NCBI GenBank assembly: GCA_046723645.1
Contig: JBKOUY010000146.1
Location: 1 to 40,572, forward strand
Direction: 5' to 3'
Length of the DNA: 40,572 nt
DNA from: DASQUK01 sp046723645
GTDB taxonomy: Bacteria; Actinomycetota; Acidimicrobiia; Acidimicrobiales; VFJN01
Part shown: piece by piece, positions 18,001 through 29,304 of the stretch
How the letters are laid out: the number at the start of each line of letters is the position of its first letter
How positions within the stretch are numbered: the first letter of the stretch is position 1
Program-made: the position numbers and the translations under genes
The notes under the pieces: model-generated
Told to the model about the DNA's origin: nothing
The model's input: the letters and a program-made list of their open reading frames with translations, nothing else
Databases searched by the model: none

Positions 18001-19233
18001 CGGGGTCACCCCGTCGGAGATGTAGTACAGCAGGCCGCCCGACAGGTCGGTGAAACCGTCGCCGTTGACGTCGCGGTAGGACGCCGGAGAAGCCTTGGCG
18101 ACTGGCTTCTCGTCGTCGAACCGGTAGTCGTTGTCGAGGTCGACGTAGACCGTGTCGTACACGCCGGCCGTGTTGGGGTCGGTGACCAGGAACGCCGGCC
18201 GCTCGCCGTACAGCTGCAGCAGGTGGTCGTCGGGGTGGCTACCGAGGTGCACGGTCCCGGACCTCGTCGACGCGAAGGGAAAGCCGTAGGTGTGCGTGTT
18301 GGTGCCCGCGGGGGCAGCAAAGTTCCGTGACGGGCCGGTCTTCGTGGCGAAGTCGACCGTGCAGGTCGAGTTCGGTGGCCGACCGGCCGGGCAGCTGGCC
18401 GCCTCGGTGGTGACGTACCAGGACAGCCCCTGGTCGATCTGGTTGGGTGCCGCCAGCCACTGGAGCACCCCGAACGGATCGAAGGCCTTGGGCCAGCCGT
18501 TCCACCCCGCCCGGGCACCGGTGAGGCCCGACCACACCTGCCAGGTGCCGATGAGGTCGGGGTGGCCGAAGTCGGTGCCGCCGTCGAGGACGCCGACCGT
18601 CGTTCCCTCGCCCGTGAAGCCGTTGTTCCACGCGTCGACGAAGTTGTGCGTCTTGGCGTCGAGCACGCCGAGTTCTCTCAGCTCGTCGAAGTGCGACCCT
18701 GCCAGGGGCGGCGCCTGCGGGTACGGCACCTCGTTGGACCGCAGGCTCTCCAACGCCCGCTGCTGGGAGGCCAGGTCGGGCCGCTTGCCGACCTCGGGAT
18801 CGGGGATCCCCAGGGGTTCGCCGTCCTTCTCGAAGCTGATGGGACCGACGGCCACGATGCCGGCGGCGCCGGCGAGCTTGGGGAGCGCCGGCACCGCGAT
18901 GGTGCCGACGACGAGGCCAGCGCCGCCCGACTGGGCGACGTGCGCGCTGTCGAGGTGCGCCGCAGCTGCGGACGCGTCCCCCTCGGTGGTCGCGAACACG
19001 GGGATGCGCTCGGTGCTGCCGCTCTCGACCTGCTCCCGCAGCTCGGGGGCCAGCTTCGCCATGGCCTCGTCGGAGTTGGTCCTGACCTCGTCGGGCCCCT
19101 CCTCGTCGGCGGGCGCCTGGCCCACCCGGTCGGGCGACGCGCCGGATGGCGCCGCCTGGGCGGCAGCAGACGCCACGAACAACGCCGTGACCACCGCCAG
19201 CGATACCGAGCGCTTCAACGTGACCGCTCGCAT
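15094..19233 (-). CDS. Large secreted subtilisin-like (S8 family) serine protease
   Basis: 1379 residues. It starts RAVTLKRSVSLAVVTALFVA with a signal peptide likely cut near AQA. The catalytic triad is complete: Asp near 217 in VGVLDGGTDFGHPDL, His near 445 in GGHGTQTAS and Ser near 648 in WGGTSRSAP. About 225 residues sit between Asp and His, an enlarged insert as in lactocepin-like proteases. Several Ca-binding DxDxDG-type loops are visible (DVNGDGFTD, DINGNG, DRDRDGVVD, DANGDGAFTPDE). The C-terminus holds beta-sandwich domains, one like a pre-peptidase C-terminal domain (DIDLFVLFDANGDG to YQVWVHG). The ATG at 19233 is chosen for its GGGGAGGG Shine-Dalgarno and signal peptide; the frame itself is open to 19284. 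It splits mak from treS; its link to glucan metabolism is unknown. Confidence 0.92.
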   Translation of the reverse strand: MRAVTLKRSVSLAVVTALFVASAAAQAAPSGASPDRVGQAPADEEGPDEVRTNSDEAMAKLAPELREQVESGSTERIPVFATTEGDASAAAAHLDSAHVAQSGGAGLVVGTIAVPALPKLAGAAGIVAVGPISFEKDGEPLGIPDPEVGKRPDLASQQRALESLRSNEVPYPQAPPLAGSHFDELRELGVLDAKTHNFVDAWNNGFTGEGTTVGVLDGGTDFGHPDLIGTWQVWSGLTGARAGWNGWPKAFDPFGVLQWLAAPNQIDQGLSWYVTTEAASCPAGRPPNSTCTVDFATKTGPSRNFAAPAGTNTHTYGFPFASTRSGTVHLGSHPDDHLLQLYGERPAFLVTDPNTAGVYDTVYVDLDNDYRFDDEKPVAKASPASYRDVNGDGFTDLSGGLLYYISDGVTPIPGGLDAFGELDTSFGPGELLAWSGDFDPAIGGHGTQTASNVVAQGVVNGLAPKFSDLPTASHTYPGAVIGGAPDARLAPFGDIYFSFAFSTQLGYFLSTRRGIDVTSNSYGSSDVDNDGWDAASQEADVIHANQRTTPLFSTGNGAPGFGTVAPPSPSAGIAVGASTQFGGTGWDSIDRISQVTDNDVMVWSNRGPGANGTPGVDVTADGAFSSGDITLNTVLDGRNAWVTWGGTSRSAPVAASATALVYEARRKAGGSIDPGFYGAAKDILKSSAQDLGYDSMIQGAGSVDAGKATAIASGSGGARVSPNEWRVGDYRGEEFPVFANVIAPGGSDTQTFTLDGPGTWQVSDRQMVRTDSESFSFSSSPVSNESNFNFNAPDYLMDLTDRVEAHSDADLMVVRVNYPREQFDGNVDYDEDQDWRLLTYNWTDINGNGRLWTDRDRDGVVDHRDLKTISNVDGNFDLDFKRSEMEKGEYVRFMYHRPGANTLMSFVRDPAQRTAAGLFLGLQHTTKNQAVAVTDFEVQIDWYSNTDWDWVTTPSSASGSFDASINVPADAPFGMYSGAIVLTNGDDSMVVPVEVAVAATVSQDADGSVTGAVTFGGSDVADAQADLLYNNGSVFGANDWTWRAESGDWRFFYMDVPQEPAPGSLFLTQTSWEGTAPFTDIDTLLMGKSQNSFQIVGDQVFGAPYIIDTVGASPNTNTGAGVWRFDTATGGAADVVAARAQEGLHAVALHQVGWQGDEVHTPFTATVGSASVTPSSVEVSTAADTGSFDVTFESGIDLDGLTAEAFGLGQPTVTTETARQDDPNDFTTASIKRDVTLEHASRLTVTTALDNNDIDLFVLFDANGDGAFTPDEVVGSSTTPTGDESVELIAPADGNYQVWVHGFGVAGTPTFPLTIDPIQGNDLTVSGLPDGPVPAGTPVTLTVDFAHEMTAGQDYFGELLLGPPSAPTALTVPIRISRT

Positions 19234-19287
19234 CAACAGCCCTCCCCCCGTATGGCAACCCAGCTCGTACCCAGCGTGTGGCACGGC

Positions 19288-19293
19288 ACACTA
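19288..19293 (-). promoter_or_regulatory. Candidate -10 box of the S8 protease gene
   Basis: TAGTGT on the minus strand, about 55 nt before the ATG, which has its own Shine-Dalgarno site. The proposed -35 position (19311-19316) runs into the direct repeat at 19313-19342. It is flanked by a GGCACGG and CCGTGCC inverted pair. Confidence 0.3.
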
Positions 19294-19312
19294 TCCCCGG
19301 TCCGTGCCCCCT

Positions 19313-19342
19313 GTACCACCTGCAGGCCGTACTACCTGCAGG
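19313..19342. repeat. Tandem 14-bp direct repeat in the protease promoter region
   Basis: GTACCACCTGCAGG (19313-19326) and GTACTACCTGCAGG (19329-19342) match at 13 of 14 positions with a 16-bp period. Each contains the palindrome CCTGCAGG. They lie 80-110 bp upstream of the protease start and may be binding sites for a regulator. Confidence 0.5.
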
Positions 19343-19416
19343 TCGCGAGCGCATTTTCCGTATTCCTGACGTTTACGCCACGTTTTCGGGCTCGCCGGCT
19401 GCAGAACGCTCGGTGA

Positions 19417-21102
<1,686 letters not shown>

Positions 21103-21167
21103 CCCGCAAGGCTGGCACATGACCGAGTGGCCGGTGCACGCCGGACCAGCGGCCCGGCGGTGCGGGT

Positions 21168-21344
21168 TTAGATGAGGAGGACGATCAGCACCACCACGAC
21201 GATCATCAGCACCACTGCGCCGCCGGCGAGTACCCCTACCGGGACCCCGGACGACGCGCTGGAGTCGGGGCCGTCGCCGTGCTCGACGTAGGCACGGAAC
21301 ATCTCGGTGTCCGCGCCGGGATCGTCCTCGGGCCGCTCGTTCAT
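21168..21344 (-). CDS. 58-residue single-pass membrane protein
   Basis: Acidic N-terminal half (NERPEDDPGADTEMFRAYVEHGD), a Ser/Gly linker, then a C-terminal helix built almost only from Val, Ile and Leu (VVLMIVVVVLIVLLI) that ends at the stop. It looks like a tail-anchored membrane protein of unknown function. The ATG at 21344 has a TACCAT box ending 7 nt upstream. It lies between the arylsulfatase and treS on the same strand and could be expressed with treS. Confidence 0.7.
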   Translation of the reverse strand: MNERPEDDPGADTEMFRAYVEHGDGPDSSASSGVPVGVLAGGAVVLMIVVVVLIVLLI

Positions 21345-21351
21345 GCCCCGA

Positions 21352-21357
21352 ATGGTA
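21352..21357 (-). promoter_or_regulatory. Candidate -10 box of the 58-residue membrane protein gene
   Basis: TACCAT on the minus strand with 7 nt to the ATG at 21344, the leaderless layout. It may also serve treS downstream. Confidence 0.4.
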
Positions 21358-21415
21358 GGCGGGCGGGCGACCCCGTCGGCCTCCCACCGCGGTGTGGTTC
21401 CGCGCGCGGGCTCGC

Positions 21416-23719
21416 CTATTCGTGCCGCAGCGCCTGGGCCACGTCCGCCGCGGATCGCGCGGCGTCGTCGGGACGGGGGGCGAAGTGGGGTATCTCGATC
21501 TCGACGCGGTCGACGGCACCCGTGAACGGGAACGGCGGCTCGTAGTCGTCGCACACCGGGAAGCCCCGGTCGACGCCGATGTGGAGCCCGGCGCCGCCGA
21601 TCTGCCAGCGGAACGGCAGGTCTAAGGGGAGCTCGACGTCGGCGGCGTGCGCACCGTCGACGTCGAGGGTGACCGCGCCACCCCCCTGGCGGCGGTCCCG
21701 CGCGCGGACGTAGCCGAGTCGGACGAGCCGCCGGCCGGGCGCCAGGGCCACCGAGGAGACGGCGCGGTGGAGCGCCCCGAACAGGCTGAACGCCACGGTC
21801 GGTCGGCCGTCGACGACGTACAGCGCCCAGCCGTTGTTCCAGTCACCGAGCGCACAGACGACGCCCGAGGGCGGGCCGGACCCGTCGGCGACCGGGACGT
21901 CGAGGTGCGCCGTCAGCTCGAAGCCTCCGGCCAGCGGCGGCAACAGGTCCTCGGCCACCCCGCCGCCCCCCGGCCGGAAGACGCTCAGGTGGCGGGGCAG
22001 GTTGGGTGACGGCTCCATCGCCACGGCGCGGCCGATCAGGCTGTCGTCGAGGGGCAGTACCTGGTTGCGGCCCGCCTCGTGCCACCACAGCGCCTCGAGC
22101 TCGGTGACCACCCCGGCGTGCTCGTCGGCCACGTCGACCGCCTCGGCGAAGTCGGAGGACATGTCGAACAGTGACCATCGGTCCCCGCCGAAGTCGTGGC
22201 TCCCCGGGACGCGGTCGCGCTCGATGGAGAGCTGCTGGCCGACGTGATCGGTCGTGGCCTTCCAGTTGCCCATGACGATCGAGCGGGAGCCGACCATCTC
22301 GAAGTACTGCGTCTGCCGCGGGCTCGGGGCCGCGGGATCGTCGAATGTGGGCCGCAGGCTGGCGCCGTCGATCGGCTGCTGGTCGACGCCGTCGACGACC
22401 GCCGGCGGGTCGACGCCCACGGCGTCGAGGACGGTGGGCAGCAGGTCGACGGCGTGGCAGAACTGGTCCCGCACCGCTCCGGCCTCCGACGCGGGGATGC
22501 CGGCCGGCCAGTGGGCGATGAGTGGTGTCCGCACGCCGCCCAGCCACGTGTAGCGCTTCCACAGCCGCAGCGGCGTGTTGCCCGCCCACGCCCAGCCCCA
22601 CGGATAATGGTTGTAGGCGCGAAACCCTCCGATGTCGTCGACGTGCGTCAAGGTGTCGGCGAGGTCGTCGAGGCGATCGTGGGTGAAGCGGTGCTCGTTC
22701 AGCGACCCGGTGGGCCCGCCCTCGGCGCTCGCACCGTTGTCGCTGATCAGCAGGACCAGGGTGTCGTCGAGCAGCCCCGCCGTCCGCAGGTAGTCGAGCA
22801 CGCGCCCGATCTGGGCGTCGGCGTGGGTGAGGAAGCCGGCGAAGGCCTCCATCATCCGGGCATACAGCCGGCGCTCGTCGGCCGCCAGGCTGTCCCACGC
22901 CGGCACCCAGGACGGACGCTCGCTCAGCCGGGTCCCTCCGGGTACGACGCCGGCGTCCAGCTGCCGTGCGAACGTCGCTGCGCGCCAGGCCTCCCAGCCG
23001 GTGTCGAATCGCCCGCGGTAGGCGTCGATGAACGAGCGGGGCGCCTGGTGGGGGGCGTGCACCGCGCCGGTCGCGAGGTAGCAGAAGAAGCGGCGGCCGG
23101 GCGTGGCCTGCTGCTGGTCCTGGATGAAGCGGATCGCGCGGTCGGCCAGGTCCTCGGTGAGGTGGTAGCCCTCGACCGGGGTTCCGGGCGGCTCGACGAA
23201 GCCGTTGTCGGACACCAGGTCGGGCGTCCACTGGTTGGTGTCGCCCCCCAGGAACCCGTAGAACCGCTCGAAGCCGAGCCCCAGGGGCCAGCGGTCGAAG
23301 GGACCGGCGGCGCTCTCCTCCCAGCGGGGCGTGAGGTGCCACTTGCCGACGGCGAACGTGCTGTAGCCCACGTCGCGCAGGATGCGGGCGAGAGTGGCGG
23401 CCGACCGCGGGATCCGCCCGCTGTAGCCGGGGAACCCGGTCGGCAGGTCGGTGAGGAAGCCCATGCCCACGGCGTGGTGGTTCCGCCCGGTGAGCAGGCA
23501 CGCCCGCGTGGGGGAGCACAGCGAGGTGACGTGGAAGCGGTTGTAGCGCAGCCCGCCGGCGGCGAGCCCGTCGATCGCCGGCGTGTCGATGTCGCTGCCG
23601 AAGCAGCCCAGCTGCCCGAAGCCGAGGTCGTCGAGCACGATCACCAGCACGTGCGGTGCGCCCTCCGGGGGATGGGGACGGGGCGGGAACGCTGGCGTCG
23701 ACTCGGCGATCGTGAACAT
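21416..23719 (-). CDS. Arylsulfatase (type I, formylglycine-dependent)
   Basis: 767 residues. The sulfatase signature is intact: Cys68 in LCSPTRACLLTGR is the residue matured to formylglycine by a generating enzyme not encoded here. Metal ligands DD at 30-31 in VIVLDDLGFG, the second signature GYSTFAVGKWHL, and DNGASAEGG are present. The last 200 residues form a beta-rich domain that looks like a LamG or concanavalin-type sandwich (VVCALGDWNNGWALYV). No signal peptide is seen at the chosen ATG, so a cytoplasmic form is possible. The frame is open further upstream but is low-complexity there. A sulfate-ester substrate is expected; its identity is unknown. Confidence 0.92.
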   Translation of the reverse strand: MFTIAESTPAFPPRPHPPEGAPHVLVIVLDDLGFGQLGCFGSDIDTPAIDGLAAGGLRYNRFHVTSLCSPTRACLLTGRNHHAVGMGFLTDLPTGFPGYSGRIPRSAATLARILRDVGYSTFAVGKWHLTPRWEESAAGPFDRWPLGLGFERFYGFLGGDTNQWTPDLVSDNGFVEPPGTPVEGYHLTEDLADRAIRFIQDQQQATPGRRFFCYLATGAVHAPHQAPRSFIDAYRGRFDTGWEAWRAATFARQLDAGVVPGGTRLSERPSWVPAWDSLAADERRLYARMMEAFAGFLTHADAQIGRVLDYLRTAGLLDDTLVLLISDNGASAEGGPTGSLNEHRFTHDRLDDLADTLTHVDDIGGFRAYNHYPWGWAWAGNTPLRLWKRYTWLGGVRTPLIAHWPAGIPASEAGAVRDQFCHAVDLLPTVLDAVGVDPPAVVDGVDQQPIDGASLRPTFDDPAAPSPRQTQYFEMVGSRSIVMGNWKATTDHVGQQLSIERDRVPGSHDFGGDRWSLFDMSSDFAEAVDVADEHAGVVTELEALWWHEAGRNQVLPLDDSLIGRAVAMEPSPNLPRHLSVFRPGGGGVAEDLLPPLAGGFELTAHLDVPVADGSGPPSGVVCALGDWNNGWALYVVDGRPTVAFSLFGALHRAVSSVALAPGRRLVRLGYVRARDRRQGGGAVTLDVDGAHAADVELPLDLPFRWQIGGAGLHIGVDRGFPVCDDYEPPFPFTGAVDRVEIEIPHFAPRPDDAARSAADVAQALRHE

Positions 23720-24104
23720 GGCGACAACGCTGCCGCGGCGATGGCGGCTCCCGCCACCGCTTCCTTGGGAGACCCTTCGCTCGCGTGGTGGGGCGCTGCG
23801 GAGTCGGGCCTGGTGGGCTCGGACTTCTATGGTGAACAGCGATTCGAGCCCGAGGTTCGGCGGAACCGGTCGACGCCCGGCGGTGGCAGGGGGAGACCGC
23901 CGCCGCCGGGCGAACTCGACATCGTGACCGGCATCAGCCGGGCGGACGGACCCACCGCCAGGTGGGAAGGTCGCCGCCCGCCGCCGACCCAGCCCACCGT
24001 CCCCGCGCCGGGGTGGCGGGAACTCCGGGAGTGTCACCCGGCGGCATTAACGGCGCCGAAGCGGGCGCCACCCGGCCGATAACGCCCAGCTCACGCCGGT
24101 CGCG
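23720..24104. other. Divergent intergenic region without a supported gene
   Basis: About 385 bp between the divergent arylsulfatase and regulator genes. Frames on both strands are open here, but they translate to low-complexity Arg/Pro/Gly-rich sequence, so I do not call a gene. The AT-rich patch ATTAACGG near 24045 and the TACCCT box at 24105 mark the promoter side of the regulator. Confidence 0.5.
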
Positions 24105-24110
24105 TACCCT
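24105..24110 (+). promoter_or_regulatory. Candidate -10 box of the STAND/SARP regulator gene
   Basis: TACCCT with 9 nt to the ATG at 24120, consistent with a leaderless or nearly leaderless transcript. No clear -35 hexamer is visible. Confidence 0.4.
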
Positions 24111-24119
24111 GGGTGCGAC

Positions 24120-27100
24120 ATGCCTCGCTCGTTCCGGTTCGAGCCCCCCGAGCCTCGCCCCGGTACGTTGATCCGGCCTCGTCTCTTGCGGGCACTGCTT
24201 CGACGCTGGGACCACCGGGTCACGGCCGTGGTCGGTGGCCCCGGGCTCGGCAAGACAACCCTGCTGGCCCAGGCGATCGCCGAGAACCGCCTGGCGCCCC
24301 GCGGCGGCGACGTCTGGCTCGGCGTCGAGCCCGCCGATGCGGACGGCGACACCCTCGCCCGCGACCTCGCCGCCGCCCTCGCCGGCGGCGTGTCGACGGC
24401 GCGAGCGGGCGCGGGCGACACCGAACCAATCCGGGGCGGCCCCCGCGGTCCCGCCGGCGAACCGCCCGATCCCGGCGCCGTCGCCGACGCCATGTGGCGG
24501 CGGGCCCCGACGCCCGTGTGCCTGGTCCTCGACGACGTGCATGCGGTGCCGCCGGCCTCCCGGGGCGCCACCTGGCTGACGGCCCTGGTCGACGCACTCC
24601 CCGCCAACGGGCACCTGCTGTTCGCCGGGCGGACGCGGCCGCCGATCCCCCTGGCCCGGTGGACCACGCACGGTGCCCTGCTCGAGGTGACGGAGGACGA
24701 CCTGCGGTTCACCGACGAGGAGCTGGAGGCGTTCGCCGCCGCCCGCGGGGTGGACGGGGCCCGGCTGGCGGGCACGGGCGGCTGGGCCGCCATGGCCGAG
24801 CTGGCGGCCAGCGTCGAGGGCCAGCGGGCCGGGGACTACGTCTGGGAGGAGGTGCTCGAGCCGTTGGGACCGGACCGCCGCCACATCCTGGCGGTCGTCT
24901 CCGACCTCGGCGGGGCCGACGATGCCCTGGCGACCGAGGTGCTCGGCCGCCGGGTGGTCGTCGCCGAGGCCCTCGACGGCGTCCCGCTGGTCGCGGGCGG
25001 CGCCAGCGGCTGGCGCGCCCCCCATCCGCTGTGGCGATCCACCGGGCGGCTGGCGCTTCCGGCGGCCGACCGCGTGGAGATCCGCCGGCGGGCCGCGGCC
25101 CACCTCGCCGCCCGTGGGCACTTCGACGAGGCCTTCCGGCTGGCCGCCGACGCCGACGAGTGGGACGCCGCCATCGACGTTCTCCGCGCCGCGTGCCTGA
25201 GCGGCGAGCGCCCGACGGCCCGTCAGCTCGACCGGTGGTTGGCCGACCTGCCGTCGGAGGCCCGCGCCAGGGCGCCCGCTCACCTGGCCGTGGGGCTTCG
25301 GGCGGCGGTGGCGTCGCCGGCGACCGCCGCCCGACTGCTGCGGCTCGCCGCCCGGTCCGCCCGCGATGCGGGCGACGTCGACTGTGAGGTCAACGCCCTC
25401 GCGCTGCTCGGCCGCGTGGCGTGGTGGCAGCAGGACATTGCCCTGCTGGCCGAGGTCACTCCCCGGGTCACCGAGCTGGCGGAGGGAGGGCATCCCGTCG
25501 CCTTGGCCCTGGCGGCATTGGGGCGTGCCGTCGTAGCCGACGTCGCGGGCGACGACGACGCCGTGCTCCGCGAGCTGGCGGCCATCGACCCCGCCGGCCT
25601 CGACGACACGTGGCGGGCCGTGGCCCAGTGGCTCGAGGCGGCGGTGCGCCTGGGTAGCGGCGACGCCCCTCGTGCCCTCGAGGTGCTCGACGGCTTGGGC
25701 AGGGTGCCCGACATCGCGTTCCAGCGGACGACGGAGGCCCTACGCCTGGTGGCGTGGTGGTCGCTCGGCAGGGTCGACGAGGCGATCGCCGCCCTGCCCG
25801 AGCTGCTCCGAGGGGTGCAGGCGGCCGGGCAGGCACAGAACATCATGCTCGGCTTCGCGAACGCGAGCCTGGCGCTGGCGTTGGTCGGCGACGTCGAGCC
25901 CGCCCGGCGGTACCTCGAGGAGGCGCAGTCGCAGGCGCCCCGCGTCGGCGCCTCCGCGGTGGTCCTCGCCATCGCCGGGGCCGCACTGGCGCTCGCGGAC
26001 GGCGACGAGGACGAGGCGAGCCGGCTCCTGGCCGAGAGGGCCACGACGCACGGCCTGGCGTGGGGCTCCGACCGGCGGCCGTGGCGGCACTCCCTCGCGC
26101 TGTCGTACGTGCTCGTCCCGGAGACCCGGCCGCACTGGGACGCAATGGAGCTCGAGGGCTACCTGGCCACCGCCCGCTCGCTGGCGGCCGCCCTGGTCGC
26201 CGTGCGGGAGGGCCTCAACACGCAGCACCTCCGCCAGTTCGACCTGCCCCCGCCGGACGTGATCCGTTCGCTGCTGCACCACCGGTTGGCGGCCGAGCTG
26301 GCCGTCGCGCTCCAGCGGGCGGGACGGTCCGAGGCCGTGACCCTGCTCGACGCCCTCGGCGCACCCGGGCGTCGCGCCGCGCGGGATCTGGCCCGCAAGC
26401 GCACGCCGATGGCCGCTGCGGTCCGGGAACTGCTCGCGGCGGTGCCGGCCCCGCCCGCCCAGGCGGTGGAGTTGGCAGTCCTCGGGCCGCTGAGGCTGCG
26501 CCGGGGAGGCGAGGAAGTCACCGGCGGGGACCTGCGCCGTGAGCGGGTCCGCGAGCTGCTGGCGTTCCTCGTGCTGCACCGCAAGGCGACCAGGAAGGCG
26601 ATCATCGCCGCCCTCTGGCCCGACCTCGACGAGCGGTCGGGCGCCAACAACCTCCGGGTCACGCTCACATACCTGCTCCGGCTCCTGGAGCCGGACCGGG
26701 GGGCCGGCGAACCGGCGTACACCGTCCGCGTCGACGGCCAGGACGTCCGCCTGGTGACGGGCGGTGCACTGCGCATCGACGTCGACGCCTTCGAGGAGCA
26801 CCTGGTGGCGGCCCGCAATGCCGAGTCGGACGGCACGCCGTCGCTCGCCCTCGATCACCTCCTCGCCGCGGTCAAGCTCTACCGCGGTGACCTCCACGCC
26901 GATGTGCCCGAGGCCGAGTGGCTCGCGTTCGAGCGGGACCACTACCGCCGCCAGTTCGTCGCCGCCGCGACCCGCGCCGGGCAGCTGCTCGTCGGGCTGG
27001 GCGACCTGGACCGTGCCGAGGCGGCGGCGCGGAGCGCCTTGAGCGCCGACCCGTGGGCGGAGGACACCCACGCCGTGCTCGTCGCCGCCGCACTGGCCCG

Positions 27101-27218
27101 GTCGGACCGGGTGGCCGCCCGCCGGGCCCTCGAGCGCTGCGAATCGGCGCTTGCGGAACTGGGTGTCGAGCCCTCCGACGAGATCCGCCGGCTGGCGCGC
27201 CGCCTGCGCGGCTCCTAG
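24120..27218 (+). CDS. STAND-ATPase transcriptional regulator with C-terminal SARP/BTAD domain
   Basis: 1032 residues. The N-terminus is a MalT/LuxR-type STAND ATPase: Walker A GGPGLGKTT at 39-47 and Walker B-like VCLVLDDVHAV near 135-145. A long alpha-helical TPR-like middle follows (about 330-760). From about residue 780 the protein switches to a SARP-type winged helix (LAVLGPLRLRRGGEEV, RELLAFLVLHRKA, LWPDLDERSGANNLRVTLTYLLRLLEP) and then a BTAD helical domain to the end. In AfsR-type SARPs the DNA-binding domain is N-terminal; here it is C-terminal, in the place where MalT-type proteins carry a LuxR helix-turn-helix. It lies between arylsulfatase and glgE; control of the glucan or sulfatase genes is inferred from position only. 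Confidence 0.9.
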   Translation: MPRSFRFEPPEPRPGTLIRPRLLRALLRRWDHRVTAVVGGPGLGKTTLLAQAIAENRLAPRGGDVWLGVEPADADGDTLARDLAAALAGGVSTARAGAGDTEPIRGGPRGPAGEPPDPGAVADAMWRRAPTPVCLVLDDVHAVPPASRGATWLTALVDALPANGHLLFAGRTRPPIPLARWTTHGALLEVTEDDLRFTDEELEAFAAARGVDGARLAGTGGWAAMAELAASVEGQRAGDYVWEEVLEPLGPDRRHILAVVSDLGGADDALATEVLGRRVVVAEALDGVPLVAGGASGWRAPHPLWRSTGRLALPAADRVEIRRRAAAHLAARGHFDEAFRLAADADEWDAAIDVLRAACLSGERPTARQLDRWLADLPSEARARAPAHLAVGLRAAVASPATAARLLRLAARSARDAGDVDCEVNALALLGRVAWWQQDIALLAEVTPRVTELAEGGHPVALALAALGRAVVADVAGDDDAVLRELAAIDPAGLDDTWRAVAQWLEAAVRLGSGDAPRALEVLDGLGRVPDIAFQRTTEALRLVAWWSLGRVDEAIAALPELLRGVQAAGQAQNIMLGFANASLALALVGDVEPARRYLEEAQSQAPRVGASAVVLAIAGAALALADGDEDEASRLLAERATTHGLAWGSDRRPWRHSLALSYVLVPETRPHWDAMELEGYLATARSLAAALVAVREGLNTQHLRQFDLPPPDVIRSLLHHRLAAELAVALQRAGRSEAVTLLDALGAPGRRAARDLARKRTPMAAAVRELLAAVPAPPAQAVELAVLGPLRLRRGGEEVTGGDLRRERVRELLAFLVLHRKATRKAIIAALWPDLDERSGANNLRVTLTYLLRLLEPDRGAGEPAYTVRVDGQDVRLVTGGALRIDVDAFEEHLVAARNAESDGTPSLALDHLLAAVKLYRGDLHADVPEAEWLAFERDHYRRQFVAAATRAGQLLVGLGDLDRAEAAARSALSADPWAEDTHAVLVAAALARSDRVAARRALERCESALAELGVEPSDEIRRLARRLRGS

Positions 27219-27257
27219 GGGACCCTCGCGCCCAGTAGGCCTCGGCGGCCGAGCGGA

Positions 27258-29189
<1,932 letters not shown>

Positions 29190-29195
29190 CGACCC

Positions 29196-29201
29196 AGCGT
29201 A
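29196..29201 (-). promoter_or_regulatory. Candidate -10 box of glgE
   Basis: TACGCT on the minus strand, 6 nt before the GTG start. The expected -35 position falls within the inverted repeat at 29213-29236, so a protein bound there could block transcription. Confidence 0.45.
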
Positions 29202-29212
29202 GGCAATCCCGA

Positions 29213-29236
29213 TTTTCCGCGTTTTCGTCGCGGAAA
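29213..29236. promoter_or_regulatory. Inverted repeat (putative operator) between glgE and glgP
   Basis: TTTTCCGCG and CGCGGAAA face each other across a short T-rich spacer. A further CTTCCGCGG half site lies at about 29255-29263, nearer glgP. The placement between divergent glucan synthesis and degradation genes suggests shared control; the regulator is unknown. Confidence 0.45.
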
Positions 29237-29291
29237 TGGCCGCCCCAGCGACCACTTCCGCGGCAAAAAGGGGTGGGGGCGGCAAACTCGC

Positions 29292-29297
29292 TACCGT
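29292..29297 (+). promoter_or_regulatory. Candidate -10 box of glgP
   Basis: TACCGT with 7 nt to the ATG at 29305, matching the leaderless layout of other genes in the window. Confidence 0.42.
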
Positions 29298-29304
29298 GCC
29301 CCGG

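Noticed and set aside
15037..18330. Plus-strand open frame of about 1097 codons opposite the S8 protease
   Set aside because: Antisense shadow of the protease gene, low-complexity Arg/Gly/Val composition, no domain.
21416..24037. Arylsulfatase with a 106-residue N-terminal extension
   Set aside because: The extension is Arg/Pro/Gly low-complexity with no signal peptide or domain, so the ATG at 23719 is preferred.
27241..27253. CTCGG-CGG-CCGAG hairpin between the regulator and glgE stops as a terminator
   Set aside because: Only a 5-bp stem without a T-tract; such stems are frequent by chance at this GC content.
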